Shown: positions 33,139-41,143 of the stretch, in pieces
Position numbering within the stretch: position 1 is the first letter of the stretch
Layout of the letters: every line of letters starts with the position of its first letter
From: Urechidicola vernalis
Lineage (GTDB): Bacteria > Bacteroidota > Bacteroidia > Flavobacteriales > Flavobacteriaceae
NCBI RefSeq assembly: GCF_031846385.1
Contig: NZ_JAVRHV010000003.1
Coordinates: 62,001-126,000 of the forward strand
Direction of reading: 5' to 3'
DNA: 64,000 nucleotides
Notes under the pieces: generated by a model
Database searches by the model: none
What the model was told of the DNA's origin: nothing
What the model saw: the letters and a program-made list of their open reading frames with translations, nothing else
Position numbers and translations under genes: made by a program

Positions 33139-33883
33139 TTGATGTCTTAATTTGCGCACTTGTTTTACCAAACCGTCTTTCTTTGGATTGATAATCTAAT
33201 ATTGCGTTGTAAAAATCATTTTTCGTAAAATCAGGCCAAAGCACATCTGTAAAGTGTAATTCAGCATATGCAATTTGCCATAAAAGGAAGTTGCTAATTC
33301 GTTTTTCTCCGCTTGTTCTGATCATTAAATCAACGTCGGGCAAAGTAAACGTATATAAATGATTATTAATAATATTTTCGTCAATTTCTTCTAGTGAAAG
33401 TTGTTTATTAACAACTTTTTTAGAAATATTTTTAAATGCATTAACAATTTCTTCTCTAGACCCATAACTTAAGGCAATTGTAAGTGTTAATGCTGTGTTA
33501 TTTTTGGTTTGTTCAATTACTTTGTTAAGACCAGATAACACTTGTTTCGGAAGCGTCTCTTGAGATCCGATTACTTGTAATTTAATGTTGTTTTTTATAA
33601 GCTCTTTGGTTTCATTTTTTAATGAACTAACAAGTAATGTCATTAAGGTTTTAACCTCTGCCTTTGGTCTATTCCAGTTTTCAGTTGAAAAAGCATATAA
33701 GGTCAATGCTTTTACTCCAGCATTTCCGGCAGCTTCAATGGTTTCACGCACTGCTTTCACTCCATTTTTATGACCAAATACTCTTGGTTTACCTTTTTGT
33801 TTAGCCCAACGACCATTTCCATCCATAATCACGGCCACATGACTGGGTACTTTAGTATTGTCTATTTGATCGAGTAAACTCAT
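33128..33883 (-). CDS. uppS: Isoprenyl transferase (undecaprenyl diphosphate synthase)
   Basis: The 251-residue cytosolic cis-prenyltransferase builds the C55 lipid carrier used for peptidoglycan and surface polysaccharides. Landmarks are HVAVIMDGNGRWAKQKG with the catalytic Asp, GHKNGVKAVRETIEAAG, LTLYAFSTENWNRP, LSYGSREEI, and the substrate-end motif LMIRTSGEKRISNFLLWQ followed by YAELHFTDVLWPDF. All are intact and the length is standard. Its last 11 bases overlap the start of bamA, so the lipid-carrier and BAM genes are translationally linked. It starts 3 bp after the upstream outer-membrane protein gene ends. Confidence 0.97.
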   Translation of the reverse strand: MSLLDQIDNTKVPSHVAVIMDGNGRWAKQKGKPRVFGHKNGVKAVRETIEAAGNAGVKALTLYAFSTENWNRPKAEVKTLMTLLVSSLKNETKELIKNNIKLQVIGSQETLPKQVLSGLNKVIEQTKNNTALTLTIALSYGSREEIVNAFKNISKKVVNKQLSLEEIDENIINNHLYTFTLPDVDLMIRTSGEKRISNFLLWQIAYAELHFTDVLWPDFTKNDFYNAILDYQSKERRFGKTSAQIKTSNEI

Positions 33884-33886
33884 GAA

Positions 33887-34567
33887 TTATTTAGGTGTTG
33901 CGTAACAAGCCGGTCGGCCAAAAGTGTAAACTAAATTAATGCCTGAAAAGGCATACCAATCGTTGTTGTTTGGGTTTCCGAAATCCAATGCAGGAATAGA
34001 AGCGTTATTATAATCGAGATCATCCGTAAACGTATAGCGCATGCCAATTTCTATAGCGGCAGCCAAATGACCTGCAATTTTAAATTTATAACCCAATCCA
34101 AATGGAATAGAAAAAGACGTTTTCCCTTCATAATTATAAACCCCTGGAGATGATTCTGAAGCGGCAACATTGTAATTAATACCCGCAAATTCTAATAAAA
34201 TGTAAGGTGTATGTGTTTTTACGCGTGTAGATAAATCATATTCAATAAAATTAAATTCAACACCAGCTGCAAATTCGTGCAAGGTGTTTGTGAATTTATA
34301 ATTTCTCATTTGACGTGCAAGATTTTCGGAATCAGCATCGTCTGCAGAAATTTTTGAATATGTATAGGTACCTCTCAAGGCAATTCTTGGGTTTAAATTG
34401 TATTTATATATAAGGCCAATTGCATAATTATTTGGGTAAATGAAATTTTCTCTTCCAATGTCACCTACATAGTTGCTACCACTAGCCGTAATCCCTATTT
34501 CATTGATTTGAGCATTGGTATAAACCGAAGCAAAAAGTATCGTAATAAATAAAAACTTTTTTATCAT
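33887..34567 (-). CDS. Outer-membrane beta-barrel protein (DUF6089-like)
   Basis: The 226-residue product has a signal peptide ending TNAQ (about residue 19) and an eight-strand-like barrel: INEIGITASGSNYVGDIG, then YAIGLIYKYNLNPRIALRGTYTYS, LHEFAAGVEFNFIEYD, FSIPFGLGYKFKIAGHLAAAIEIGMRYTFTDDLDYN and a last FSGINLVYTFGRPACYATPK. It resembles small barrel proteins (DUF6089) that I recall being conserved next to bamA and nadK in Flavobacteria. The role is unknown; the position between nadK and uppS-bamA suggests envelope assembly. There is a 112-bp gap after nadK, so it may have its own promoter. Confidence 0.78.
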   Translation of the reverse strand: MIKKFLFITILFASVYTNAQINEIGITASGSNYVGDIGRENFIYPNNYAIGLIYKYNLNPRIALRGTYTYSKISADDADSENLARQMRNYKFTNTLHEFAAGVEFNFIEYDLSTRVKTHTPYILLEFAGINYNVAASESSPGVYNYEGKTSFSIPFGLGYKFKIAGHLAAAIEIGMRYTFTDDLDYNNASIPALDFGNPNNNDWYAFSGINLVYTFGRPACYATPK

Positions 34568-34679
34568 AATAAAATAGCGTGCAAATATAGGTATTTCAAT
34601 TCGTAATGAAATAGGTTAAAAGCACTTTTTTGATAACTGCTTTTAAGGTAAAATATTGTAAAAAAAGTGGTTAGAAGAA

Positions 34680-35567
34680 TTATTTGTTACGCGTGTCTTC
34701 TCCCCAAAGTAATTTCTTACGGATTGTTTGAATGAATGAGTTGCCTGTTAATTCGATCATTTTTAAATTAAAAGGCGCTTTTTCTACAAAAATTTCAGTT
34801 CCTTTTTCAATGGTCTCAATCCTAGAGTCAAGTGAGAGTGAACAATCCTTTTCTCTCCCTACGATGCGCATTCTTATATGCGTGTCATCGGGAATAATCA
34901 AAGGTCTTGCGTTTAAATTATGGGGTGCCACGGGAGTAATAGCAAAACTCTTTGCTTGTGGTGTTATGACTGGTCCTCCGCAACTTAATGAATAGCCTGT
35001 AGAGCCAGTAGGTGTGGCAATAATTAAGCCGTCTGCCCAATAAGATGTTAGGTATTCGCCATTTAAATAAGTTTCAACGGTAATCATTGCAGCAGTATCC
35101 TTTCTGCTTAAGGTTATTTCGTTTAAAGCAAAAGGCAAATAACCGATTTTTGTATTTTCTGGTTTTGTATTCACGGTAAGCAATGAACGCTGTTTAATCT
35201 CAAATTCATTGTTGTGAAGTGCAGAGACCGCTTCCTTAATTTTCTCTTTTTGAACGGTGGCTAAAAATCCAAGCCGCCCAATATTTACACCTATAACGGG
35301 TATATTAGAGTCTCGGATATAAGTGATTGATCTCAAAATGGTTCCGTCTCCTCCTAAGGTAAAAAAGATGTTGAAAGAAGTGTCTAAATCAGTATGGTTG
35401 TTGAATGTTGGATAATCTTCTTTGATTGAGGTATGTAATTGAATGAGTTTTAAAAAGTCAGACTCAATATAAATCTCTGCATTTTTTTCGTGTAACGCTT
35501 CTAATAAATCTTCAACATATTGTATGGCATCCTCATTGAAATAATGACCGTAGATTGCAATTTTCAT
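34680..35567 (-). CDS. nadK: NAD kinase
   Basis: The 295-residue cytoplasmic enzyme phosphorylates NAD to NADP. Diagnostic are FTLGGDGTILRSITYI (the GGDG nucleotide site with catalytic Asp, about residue 75), VIGVNIGRLGFLATV, LNEITLSRKDTAAMI, SYWADGLIIATPTGSTGYSLSCGGP and the helical end. The length and motif order are those of the family. It follows the CBS-domain gene by 2 bp, so the two are coupled. In nearby pathways nadE lies about 9 kb away at 44746-45534. Confidence 0.97.
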   Translation of the reverse strand: MKIAIYGHYFNEDAIQYVEDLLEALHEKNAEIYIESDFLKLIQLHTSIKEDYPTFNNHTDLDTSFNIFFTLGGDGTILRSITYIRDSNIPVIGVNIGRLGFLATVQKEKIKEAVSALHNNEFEIKQRSLLTVNTKPENTKIGYLPFALNEITLSRKDTAAMITVETYLNGEYLTSYWADGLIIATPTGSTGYSLSCGGPVITPQAKSFAITPVAPHNLNARPLIIPDDTHIRMRIVGREKDCSLSLDSRIETIEKGTEIFVEKAPFNLKMIELTGNSFIQTIRKKLLWGEDTRNK

Positions 35568-35569
35568 AA

Positions 35570-36229
35570 TTATATGTTTAGGTATTTTTGAAGGTAGTCA
35601 GATCTGTTTTTTAATTCTTCTAACAACAAATCTTCCTTATGTTTGGTAAGGAGTTTGTATCCGTACCTTCTAAATGACTGAATAATATCGTTAATTTCTA
35701 TCGATGCAATTTTTAGGGTAATACGAACCAAATCATTTTTGTAGCCAGAGATAAAAATTCCTATAAGTTTTGCGTCATTAGATTCAACTATTTGAGCAAC
35801 TTCGCTAAATGAATAATCTTTAATTCCTTTTTCGATCACTAAGAAAAATCCGTCGTCACTTAATAAAGGTGTGTCGTTAAAAAAATGCAAAATATCCGTT
35901 AACTCATAAAAGCCTAAGTATTTATTTTTCTCAGAAAGTACAGGTAATATATTTGTTTCGCTAGCTGCAAACATTTTTAAAATGTCAATCCAATTATCTG
36001 TTACTTGAATGTGAAAATGATCAAATAAGTGCCGATAATTACCAATCTCGGTTAATTCATTTTCCGTAGTATACACATCACTTTCAGATATTGAACCTAC
36101 CAATTGGTCGTTTTCGACTATTGGTAAATGTGAATAAGGCATTTCATTAAACACTGTTTTGGCTTCTAAAAAAGAAGTTTCTAACGTCAATGCACTTACA
36201 TCCTTAGATATGTATTCAGATATTTTCAT
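35570..36229 (-). CDS. CBS-pair protein with C-terminal ACT-like domain
   Basis: The 219-residue cytoplasmic protein has two CBS motifs (about residues 5-60, FNEMPYSHLPIVENDQLVGS, and 65-120, FAASETNILPVLSEKNKYLG). A C-terminal stretch (about 125-200) reads like an ACT domain (FLVIEKGIKDYSFSEVAQIV, then AKLIGIFIS). CBS pairs usually bind adenine nucleotides and ACT domains bind amino acids or other small effectors, so this looks like a metabolite sensor without an enzyme domain. Its stop is 2 bp from the nadK start, which makes an effect on NAD kinase or its product worth testing. It starts divergently from pdxJ. Confidence 0.82.
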   Translation of the reverse strand: MKISEYISKDVSALTLETSFLEAKTVFNEMPYSHLPIVENDQLVGSISESDVYTTENELTEIGNYRHLFDHFHIQVTDNWIDILKMFAASETNILPVLSEKNKYLGFYELTDILHFFNDTPLLSDDGFFLVIEKGIKDYSFSEVAQIVESNDAKLIGIFISGYKNDLVRITLKIASIEINDIIQSFRRYGYKLLTKHKEDLLLEELKNRSDYLQKYLNI

Positions 36230-36323
36230 TTCGTACGAATATACTTCAATTTCTTCAAAAATACGACCAAATCATTTCGACTTAAAAAAAATAACAATTC
36301 TTTAAGAATCTCTAATTTTAGGG

Positions 36324-36331
36324 TATTTTTG
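36324..36331 (+). promoter_or_regulatory. -7 box for pdxJ
   Basis: TATTTTTG matches TAnnTTTG, 13 bp before the pdxJ ATG at 36345. The region between 36230 and 36344 is the divergent promoter space for the CBS gene and pdxJ. Confidence 0.5.
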
Positions 36332-36344
36332 TAAAAATTTTCAG

Positions 36345-37058
36345 ATGACAAAGTTAAGCGTAAATATTAATAAAATAGCAACATTGCGTAATTCTCGAGG
36401 TGGAGATTCGCCCAATGTTGAGCAAGCCGCCATTGATATTCAAAATTTCGGAGCAGAAGGGATTACGATTCATCCTAGACCAGATGAGCGTCATATTCGT
36501 TATCAAGATGCTTATGACTTGGTGCCTACTATCAAAACAGAATACAATATTGAAGGAAATCCGATTCAGAAGTTTATAGATTTAGTTTTGGACGTGAAAC
36601 CAACTCAAGTAACTTTAGTGCCAGATGCTGTTGACGCAATCACTTCTAATGCTGGTTGGGACACCGTTACACATCAATCTTTTTTACAAGAGGTAATTTC
36701 TGAATTTAAAAGTAATGACATTAGAACATCGATATTTATTGATACCGATGCAAAGATGATTGAGAACGCAGCAAAAACCGGGGCAGATAGAATCGAATTG
36801 TATACGGAAAATTATGCTGTTGAATTTGCAAAAGGAAATAAAGAGGCTGTTTTACCGTATGTAGAATCTTCACAATTAGCGCATGATTTAGGAATGGATG
36901 TGAATGCAGGGCACGACTTAAGTTTGGATAACATTCAGTTTTTTGCGCAAAGTTTACCTTTTTTAGATGAGGTTTCGATTGGACACGCTTTAATTTCGGA
37001 ATCACTGTATTTAGGGTTGCAGAACGTAATTAATATGTATTTGCATAAATTATCTTAG
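36345..37058 (+). CDS. pdxJ: Pyridoxine 5'-phosphate synthase
   Basis: The 237-residue TIM-barrel enzyme condenses 3-amino-2-oxopropyl phosphate with deoxyxylulose 5-phosphate in vitamin B6 synthesis. Landmarks are LSVNINKIATLRNSRGG near the N-terminus, the catalytic GAEGITIHPRPDERHIRYQDAYDL segment, VTLVPDAVDAIT, GADRIELYTENYA, LGMDVNAGHDLSLDN and EVSIGHALISESLYLGL. The length and motifs are standard. The start codon is close behind a clear promoter, and an esterase gene follows after 3 bp. Confidence 0.97.
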   Translation: MTKLSVNINKIATLRNSRGGDSPNVEQAAIDIQNFGAEGITIHPRPDERHIRYQDAYDLVPTIKTEYNIEGNPIQKFIDLVLDVKPTQVTLVPDAVDAITSNAGWDTVTHQSFLQEVISEFKSNDIRTSIFIDTDAKMIENAAKTGADRIELYTENYAVEFAKGNKEAVLPYVESSQLAHDLGMDVNAGHDLSLDNIQFFAQSLPFLDEVSIGHALISESLYLGLQNVINMYLHKLS

Positions 37059-37061
37059 TAA

Positions 37062-37835
37062 ATGAGTAGTCAATTATTGCATTCTAGGATATTAGGTGAG
37101 GGGGAGCCCTTATTAATTTTACATGGGTTTTTAGGTATGGGCGATAATTGGAAAACCCTAGCAAATAAATTTTCCGAGCACTATGAGGTGCATTTAATAG
37201 ATCAGCGAAATCACGGTCGTAGTTTTCATTCGGATGATTTTGATTATGAACTATTGGTAGATGATTTACTCGACTACGTAAAACATTTTGGTTTTGATAA
37301 AGTGAATCTATTAGGTCATTCAATGGGCGGAAAAACAGTTATGTTATTTGCGGTGGAATATCCTGATTTGGTAGACAAATTATTGGTTGCAGATATTTCA
37401 CCAAGATATTACCCACCACATCATCAAGATATTTTAACCGCATTAAATGAGGTTGATTTTTCAGAGCAAAAATCTAGAAACGACATTGAAGAAGTGCTAA
37501 AGAATTATATTTCAGAATTTGGCGTGCGTCAATTTTTGATGAAGAATGTAATGCGAATTGACAAAGAGAATTTCGGATTTCGTTTTAATTTGGAGAGTTT
37601 AACCGAACATTACGAAGAAATAACTGTTGCCTTACCTTCGTTCACACAATTTGATGGAGAGGTATTGTTTTTAAGTGGTGAAAAATCTGGTTATATTGGT
37701 TCTGATGATGTTGGATTGATCAATGCTCATTTCCCTAATGCAAAAATTGTAACGATTAAGGATGGAGGTCATTGGTTACATGCTGATAATCCAACAGACT
37801 TTTATAAGGAGTCCTTTCAATTTTTAAACAGATAG
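37062..37835 (+). CDS. Alpha/beta hydrolase, YbfF-type esterase
   Basis: The 257-residue cytoplasmic protein shows the alpha/beta hydrolase core: LLILHGFLGMGDNWKTLA (oxyanion region), VHLIDQRNHGRSFHSDDF, the nucleophile elbow LLGHSMGGKTVM (Ser about residue 95), VADISPRYYPPHH, and the acid and base ends LFLSGEKSGYI and IKDGGHWLHADNP. This matches YbfF-like acyl-ester or acyl-thioester hydrolases of broad specificity. It starts 3 bp after pdxJ ends and is cotranscribed with it, but I see no metabolic reason for the pairing. Confidence 0.88.
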   Translation: MSSQLLHSRILGEGEPLLILHGFLGMGDNWKTLANKFSEHYEVHLIDQRNHGRSFHSDDFDYELLVDDLLDYVKHFGFDKVNLLGHSMGGKTVMLFAVEYPDLVDKLLVADISPRYYPPHHQDILTALNEVDFSEQKSRNDIEEVLKNYISEFGVRQFLMKNVMRIDKENFGFRFNLESLTEHYEEITVALPSFTQFDGEVLFLSGEKSGYIGSDDVGLINAHFPNAKIVTIKDGGHWLHADNPTDFYKESFQFLNR

Positions 37836-37883
37836 AATTTAATTTTCGTAATTTAGAAGTCTAACTAAAAATCTGAACAAATT

Positions 37884-38228
37884 ATGAAAACATTATTGAG
37901 AATTCTTCTTACCGCATTGGCGGTTGTAGTATTGGCTAAAGTTTTGCCTTGGGTACATGTAGAAGGTTATACTTCTGCCATATGGGTGGCAATTGCTTTG
38001 GGGTTATTGAGAATAACGGTAAAACCATTACTCATATTTTTTACGTTGCCCGCAACGATTGTAACATTAGGGTTGTTCTTGTTCGTTATCAATGCAGTCA
38101 TAATTTTATTAGCAGACTATTTTGTAAGTGGTTTTCAAGTAGATGGATTTTGGGTAGCGCTGTTATTTAGTATCCTTTTGTCCTTTTTACAATCTGTCTT
38201 GTTTTCGTTTTTAGAAAAAGATAAATAA
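37884..38228 (+). CDS. Phage holin family IV-type four-helix membrane protein
   Basis: The 114-residue protein consists of four closely spaced hydrophobic helices with short loops: MKTLLRILLTALAVVVLAKV, then SAIWVAIALGLLRITVKPLL, FFTLPATIVTLGLFLFVINAV and FWVALLFSILLSFLQSVLFSF. Such proteins are placed in the 'phage holin family' (mycobacterial 4-TMS type, PF04020-like) yet are chromosomal, and their function is unknown. There is no phage gene nearby, so a lytic role is unlikely. It is 48 bp after the esterase gene and ends about 25 bp before the tig promoter. Confidence 0.8.
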   Translation: MKTLLRILLTALAVVVLAKVLPWVHVEGYTSAIWVAIALGLLRITVKPLLIFFTLPATIVTLGLFLFVINAVIILLADYFVSGFQVDGFWVALLFSILLSFLQSVLFSFLEKDK

Positions 38229-38252
38229 AGTTGAATTTGAAGTAGTTAATGC

Positions 38253-38283
38253 TTTGCGACCTCATAAAAAAACACTAATTTTG
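38253..38283 (+). promoter_or_regulatory. tig promoter, full Bacteroidetes consensus
   Basis: TTTG (38253-38256) and TAATTTTG (38276-38283) are separated by exactly 19 bp, the textbook -33/-7 arrangement for this phylum. Transcription should start around 38288, at the base of the hairpin that follows. Confidence 0.75.
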
Positions 38284-38285
38284 CA

Positions 38286-38318
38286 CCCGCAATTATCGAA
38301 CGATAATCGCGGGTTTTT
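38286..38318 (+). promoter_or_regulatory. Leader hairpin with T tract before tig
   Basis: CCCGCAATTATCG and CGATAATCGCGGG pair over 12 of 13 positions and are followed by five T. Given the promoter position, the hairpin forms the extreme 5' end of the tig mRNA, 27 nt before the ATG. It may stabilise the mRNA or cause early termination. Confidence 0.55.
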
Positions 38319-38344
38319 AGTAAGAATAATAAATTAGTATCATA

Positions 38345-39667
38345 ATGAATATTACAAAGGAAAGCATTGATGCATTAAATGCAGTTGTGAAAATCGAGAT
38401 TTCTGAAGTTGATTACAAAGAAAAAGTTGCTAAAGTTTTAAAAGACTACAGTAAAAATGCAACAATTCCAGGATTTAGAAAAGGACACGTTCCAATGGGA
38501 ATGGTGAAAAAGCAATACGGAAAATCAGTAATGATTGATGAAGTAAATAAATTGATTCAAGATTCATTAAACAAATTCTTAGTAGAAGAGAAATTAGATA
38601 TTTTAGGAAATCCAATTCCTAAAGTTCAAGAAGATTTTTCTTGGGATGAGCAAGAATTTTCTTTCGAATTTGAATTAGGATTAGCACCAGTTATTGATGT
38701 TAAATTAGACGCTAGGAAGAAAATTACACAATATAACATCGTTGCTGACGAAGAGTTAATTGATAAAGAAGTTGAGAATTTACAAAAACGTTTCGGAAAA
38801 ATGTCTGCCAAAGATGTTGTAGAAACAGGAGTAAATGTTACTGGAACTTTTGTAAATGAAGAGAAAGAAATTGAAAAGAAATTCAATTTTGTATTAGAAG
38901 ATATCAAAGGAAAAGTAAACCAAAAGAAATTTATTGGTCAAAATGTTGGTGCTGTAGTTGAGTTAAAATCAAAAGGTTTATTTGCAGACGAGCATAAGTT
39001 AATGGGAGCAACTGGTTTAGATCATGATGCTGTTCACGGATTAGAAATTCCTTTAGCGTTTACTATTGAAGATATTACATTTACTGAGTTAGCAGATTTA
39101 GATCAAGAATTATTTGATAAGATTTTTGGTGAAGGTGTTGTAACGTCTGCAACTGAGTTAAGAGAAAAAATTAAAGAAGATGCTGAAAAGCAATTCTTAG
39201 GGCAAGCAGATCAACAATTATTAAATGCAATTACTGAGTATTTAATTGAAAATACAAAGTTTGATTTACCAGCAAATTTCTTAAAGAAATGGTTGGCAGT
39301 TGCAGGAGAGAATCCTTTAACTGAAGAGCAGGCCGCAGAGGAGTTTGAAAAATCTGAAAAAGGATTACGTTACCAGTTAATCGAAGGACAAGTTATTAAA
39401 GACAACAACTTACAGGTAACTATGGACGAGTTAAAAGACTATGCTAAGGACTTTATTAAAGCGCAAATGGCACAGTACGGAAATTTAAATCCAGAAGAGA
39501 AAGAATTGGAAGATATTGCTAATAGAGTTTTAGGTAATCAAGAAGAGGCAAAACGTTTGCAAGATCAATTGATTAGCAATAAATTATTAGGATTCTACAA
39601 AGAGAACATGACATTTAAGACAAAAGAAATCACTTATGAAAACTTTGTAAAAGAAGTTTATAAGTAA
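38345..39667 (+). CDS. tig: Trigger factor
   Basis: The 440-residue ribosome-associated chaperone is acidic and lysine-rich. Its N-terminal ribosome-binding domain has the signature NATIPGFRKGHVPMGMVKKQYG near residue 38, equivalent to GFRxGK. A central region of about residues 150-235 sits where the FKBP-type PPIase domain lies in other bacteria but looks shortened and diverged. The C-terminal helical arms occupy residues 260-440. It binds nascent chains at the exit tunnel. It has a full consensus promoter with a leader hairpin, and is followed by a palindromic repeat half and a bidirectional terminator. clpP and clpX lie just beyond, as in many bacteria, but with one gene between. Confidence 0.94.
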   Translation: MNITKESIDALNAVVKIEISEVDYKEKVAKVLKDYSKNATIPGFRKGHVPMGMVKKQYGKSVMIDEVNKLIQDSLNKFLVEEKLDILGNPIPKVQEDFSWDEQEFSFEFELGLAPVIDVKLDARKKITQYNIVADEELIDKEVENLQKRFGKMSAKDVVETGVNVTGTFVNEEKEIEKKFNFVLEDIKGKVNQKKFIGQNVGAVVELKSKGLFADEHKLMGATGLDHDAVHGLEIPLAFTIEDITFTELADLDQELFDKIFGEGVVTSATELREKIKEDAEKQFLGQADQQLLNAITEYLIENTKFDLPANFLKKWLAVAGENPLTEEQAAEEFEKSEKGLRYQLIEGQVIKDNNLQVTMDELKDYAKDFIKAQMAQYGNLNPEEKELEDIANRVLGNQEEAKRLQDQLISNKLLGFYKENMTFKTKEITYENFVKEVYK

Positions 39668-39670
39668 AAA

Positions 39671-39700
39671 GTGTCATTCTGAGCGAAAGCGAAGAATCTA
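39671..39700. repeat. Half copy of a dispersed palindromic repeat
   Basis: GTGTCATTCTGAGCGAAAGC followed by GAAGAATCTA is one arm of an interspersed repeat that I recall from many Bacteroidetes genomes. A longer copy with both arms lies at 41051-41127. It starts 4 bp after the tig stop codon. Confidence 0.6.
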
Positions 39701-39710
39701 TAAAAAATAA

Positions 39711-39740
39711 AAACCGCTTCTAATTAAAGGCGGTTTTTTT
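39711..39740. terminator. Bidirectional hairpin terminator
   Basis: AAACCGC and GCGGTTT pair with a loop of about 12 nt, followed by seven T. It serves tig (+) and the convergent gene ending at 39758 (-). Confidence 0.75.
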
Positions 39741-39757
39741 ATGCTTTAATGTGATTG

Positions 39758-40258
39758 CTACATAATATTTTCAACTCCTTGTGGAGTTACATAAAATCCA
39801 TTTCCTTCTTTTTGACAAAACCCTTGGCTAATATTTTGGTTTAATTGATGGCTAGGGTTTGTAATTTTCACTTGTCGGGCGGCACGTAATGCATCTGTTA
39901 CTTCCTTAGTTTTAATGCGTTGTTTTCCATTTAATTGTAGCCAAACGGCAGTACCTAAAAACTTTCTGCGTTGTTTGTCAATGCAGTCTTTGCTACGTAA
40001 AAAAGTAGATAAATTCTCTGGAATGGCTCTTTTTGTGGTAGGCTTTGGAGTTGAAAATAAATCCGTAGGATGACTTTGCTCCACTGGTTCAGCCGTTGTC
40101 TTTATCACATCTGTCTTTTGAACGGTTTTTTTACTTTGATTTACCAAATCAGGTAAACGCTCTAACATTTTATCTAATTGATCTGTAACCCAATCTTGTT
40201 CGCCCTCACCAACAAATTCAAGGTTTCCAATTTTAAATTCTAATCTTCCGTTAGCCAT
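39758..40258 (-). CDS. Uncharacterised two-domain protein
   Basis: The 166-residue cytoplasmic protein has three parts: an N-terminal strand-turn-helix block (residues 1-40, LEFKIGNLEFVGEGEQDWV then TDQLDKMLERLP), a Thr/Pro/Lys-rich linker (about 42-78), and a C-terminal helical domain (about 80-166) with IDKQRRKFLGTAVWLQLNGK, IKTKEVTDALRAARQ, SHQLNQNISQGFCQKEGNG and FYVTPQGVENIM. The last part reads like a winged helix, with a recognition-helix-like segment and a closing beta-wing. I recall similar pairs (GEG..W plus winged helix) in scattered uncharacterised bacterial proteins but know no function. It is monocistronic on the minus strand between tig and clpP. Nucleic-acid or protein binding is only inferred. 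Confidence 0.7.
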   Translation of the reverse strand: MANGRLEFKIGNLEFVGEGEQDWVTDQLDKMLERLPDLVNQSKKTVQKTDVIKTTAEPVEQSHPTDLFSTPKPTTKRAIPENLSTFLRSKDCIDKQRRKFLGTAVWLQLNGKQRIKTKEVTDALRAARQVKITNPSHQLNQNISQGFCQKEGNGFYVTPQGVENIM

Positions 40259-40391
40259 AAGTTATTTTAAAGGTTATACGTTAGACCAAAAATAATAAAA
40301 AAAAGAGCAATTTTTCTAGATTGTTTACGACAACTACAATTCGTTTAAAATTTGTATTTTTACCCCCTTATTATTTAAAACACCAATTCAT

Positions 40392-41051
40392 ATGAATTAC
40401 GGAAAAGAATTTGAAAAATTCGCTACAAAACATCACGGAATTAATAGCATGTATTACGATAAAATTGTAAGTAATGTGACTCCTTATATTATGGAAGAGC
40501 GCCAGATGAATATTACTCAGATGGATGTGTTTTCTCGTTTAATGATGGATAGAATTATCTTTTTGGGAACAGGAATAAATGATTCTGTTGCAAATATTAT
40601 CCAAGCACAATTATTATTTCTAGAAAGTGTAGACAATTCAAAGGATATTTCAATTTATATCAATTCACCAGGAGGTGGCGTTTATGCTGGATTGGGAATT
40701 TATGATACAATGCAATTTATAAAGCCAGATGTTGCGACAATTTGTACAGGAATGGCCGCTTCTATGGGGGCTGTTTTAATGTGTGCAGGTCAAAAAGGAA
40801 AACGTTCTGCCTTACCGCATTCAAGAGTGATGATTCACCAGCCATTAGGTGGTGCGCAAGGACAGGCTAGTGATATTGAAATTACGGCACGTGAGATATT
40901 AAAGTTGAAAGATGAATTGTATGCAATTATTTCGAAGCATTCTGGTCAAACAGTAAAGAAAGTTCATGCAGATTCTGATAGAGATTATTGGATGAAAGCA
41001 GCAGAAGCGAAAGCATACGGGATGATTGATGAAATTTTAGAAAGGAAATAG
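40392..41051 (+). CDS. clpP: ATP-dependent Clp protease proteolytic subunit
   Basis: The 219-residue serine protease forms the tetradecameric ClpP barrel fed by ClpX. The catalytic triad is intact: Ser124 in GMAASMGAVL, His149 in VMIHQPLGG and Asp198 in DSDRDYW, with the same spacing as in E. coli ClpP. Other landmarks are ERQMNITQMDVFSRLMMDRI and INSPGGGVYAGLGIYDTMQ. The N-terminus is somewhat long and may be trimmed. clpX follows after 92 bp, most of which is a palindromic repeat. The upstream TTTGTATTTTTA near 40350 resembles a promoter with one mismatch in the -7 box. Confidence 0.97.
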   Translation: MNYGKEFEKFATKHHGINSMYYDKIVSNVTPYIMEERQMNITQMDVFSRLMMDRIIFLGTGINDSVANIIQAQLLFLESVDNSKDISIYINSPGGGVYAGLGIYDTMQFIKPDVATICTGMAASMGAVLMCAGQKGKRSALPHSRVMIHQPLGGAQGQASDIEITAREILKLKDELYAIISKHSGQTVKKVHADSDRDYWMKAAEAKAYGMIDEILERK

Positions 41052-41127
41052 TGTCATTTTGAACGTATCAACTTGAAGTTGATGGAGTGAAGAATCTAAA
41101 AGATATTTCGCTACATTCAGAATGATA
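41051..41127. repeat. Dispersed palindromic repeat between clpP and clpX
   Basis: The element opens GTGTCATTTTGAACG, contains the perfect inner hairpin TCAACTT-G-AAGTTGA (41068-41082), then GAAGAATCT, and closes with AGATATTTCGCTACATTCAG plus AATGAT, which is close to the reverse complement of the opening arm. It starts with the last base of the clpP stop region and fills most of the clpP-clpX gap. Confidence 0.65.
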
Positions 41128-41143
41128 TAAAAGAAGAAAGATT

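Noticed and set aside
37884..38228. 'Phage holin family' gene as a sign of prophage
   Set aside because: The family name is historical; there are no phage structural, integrase or lysis genes around it and neighbours are core genes.
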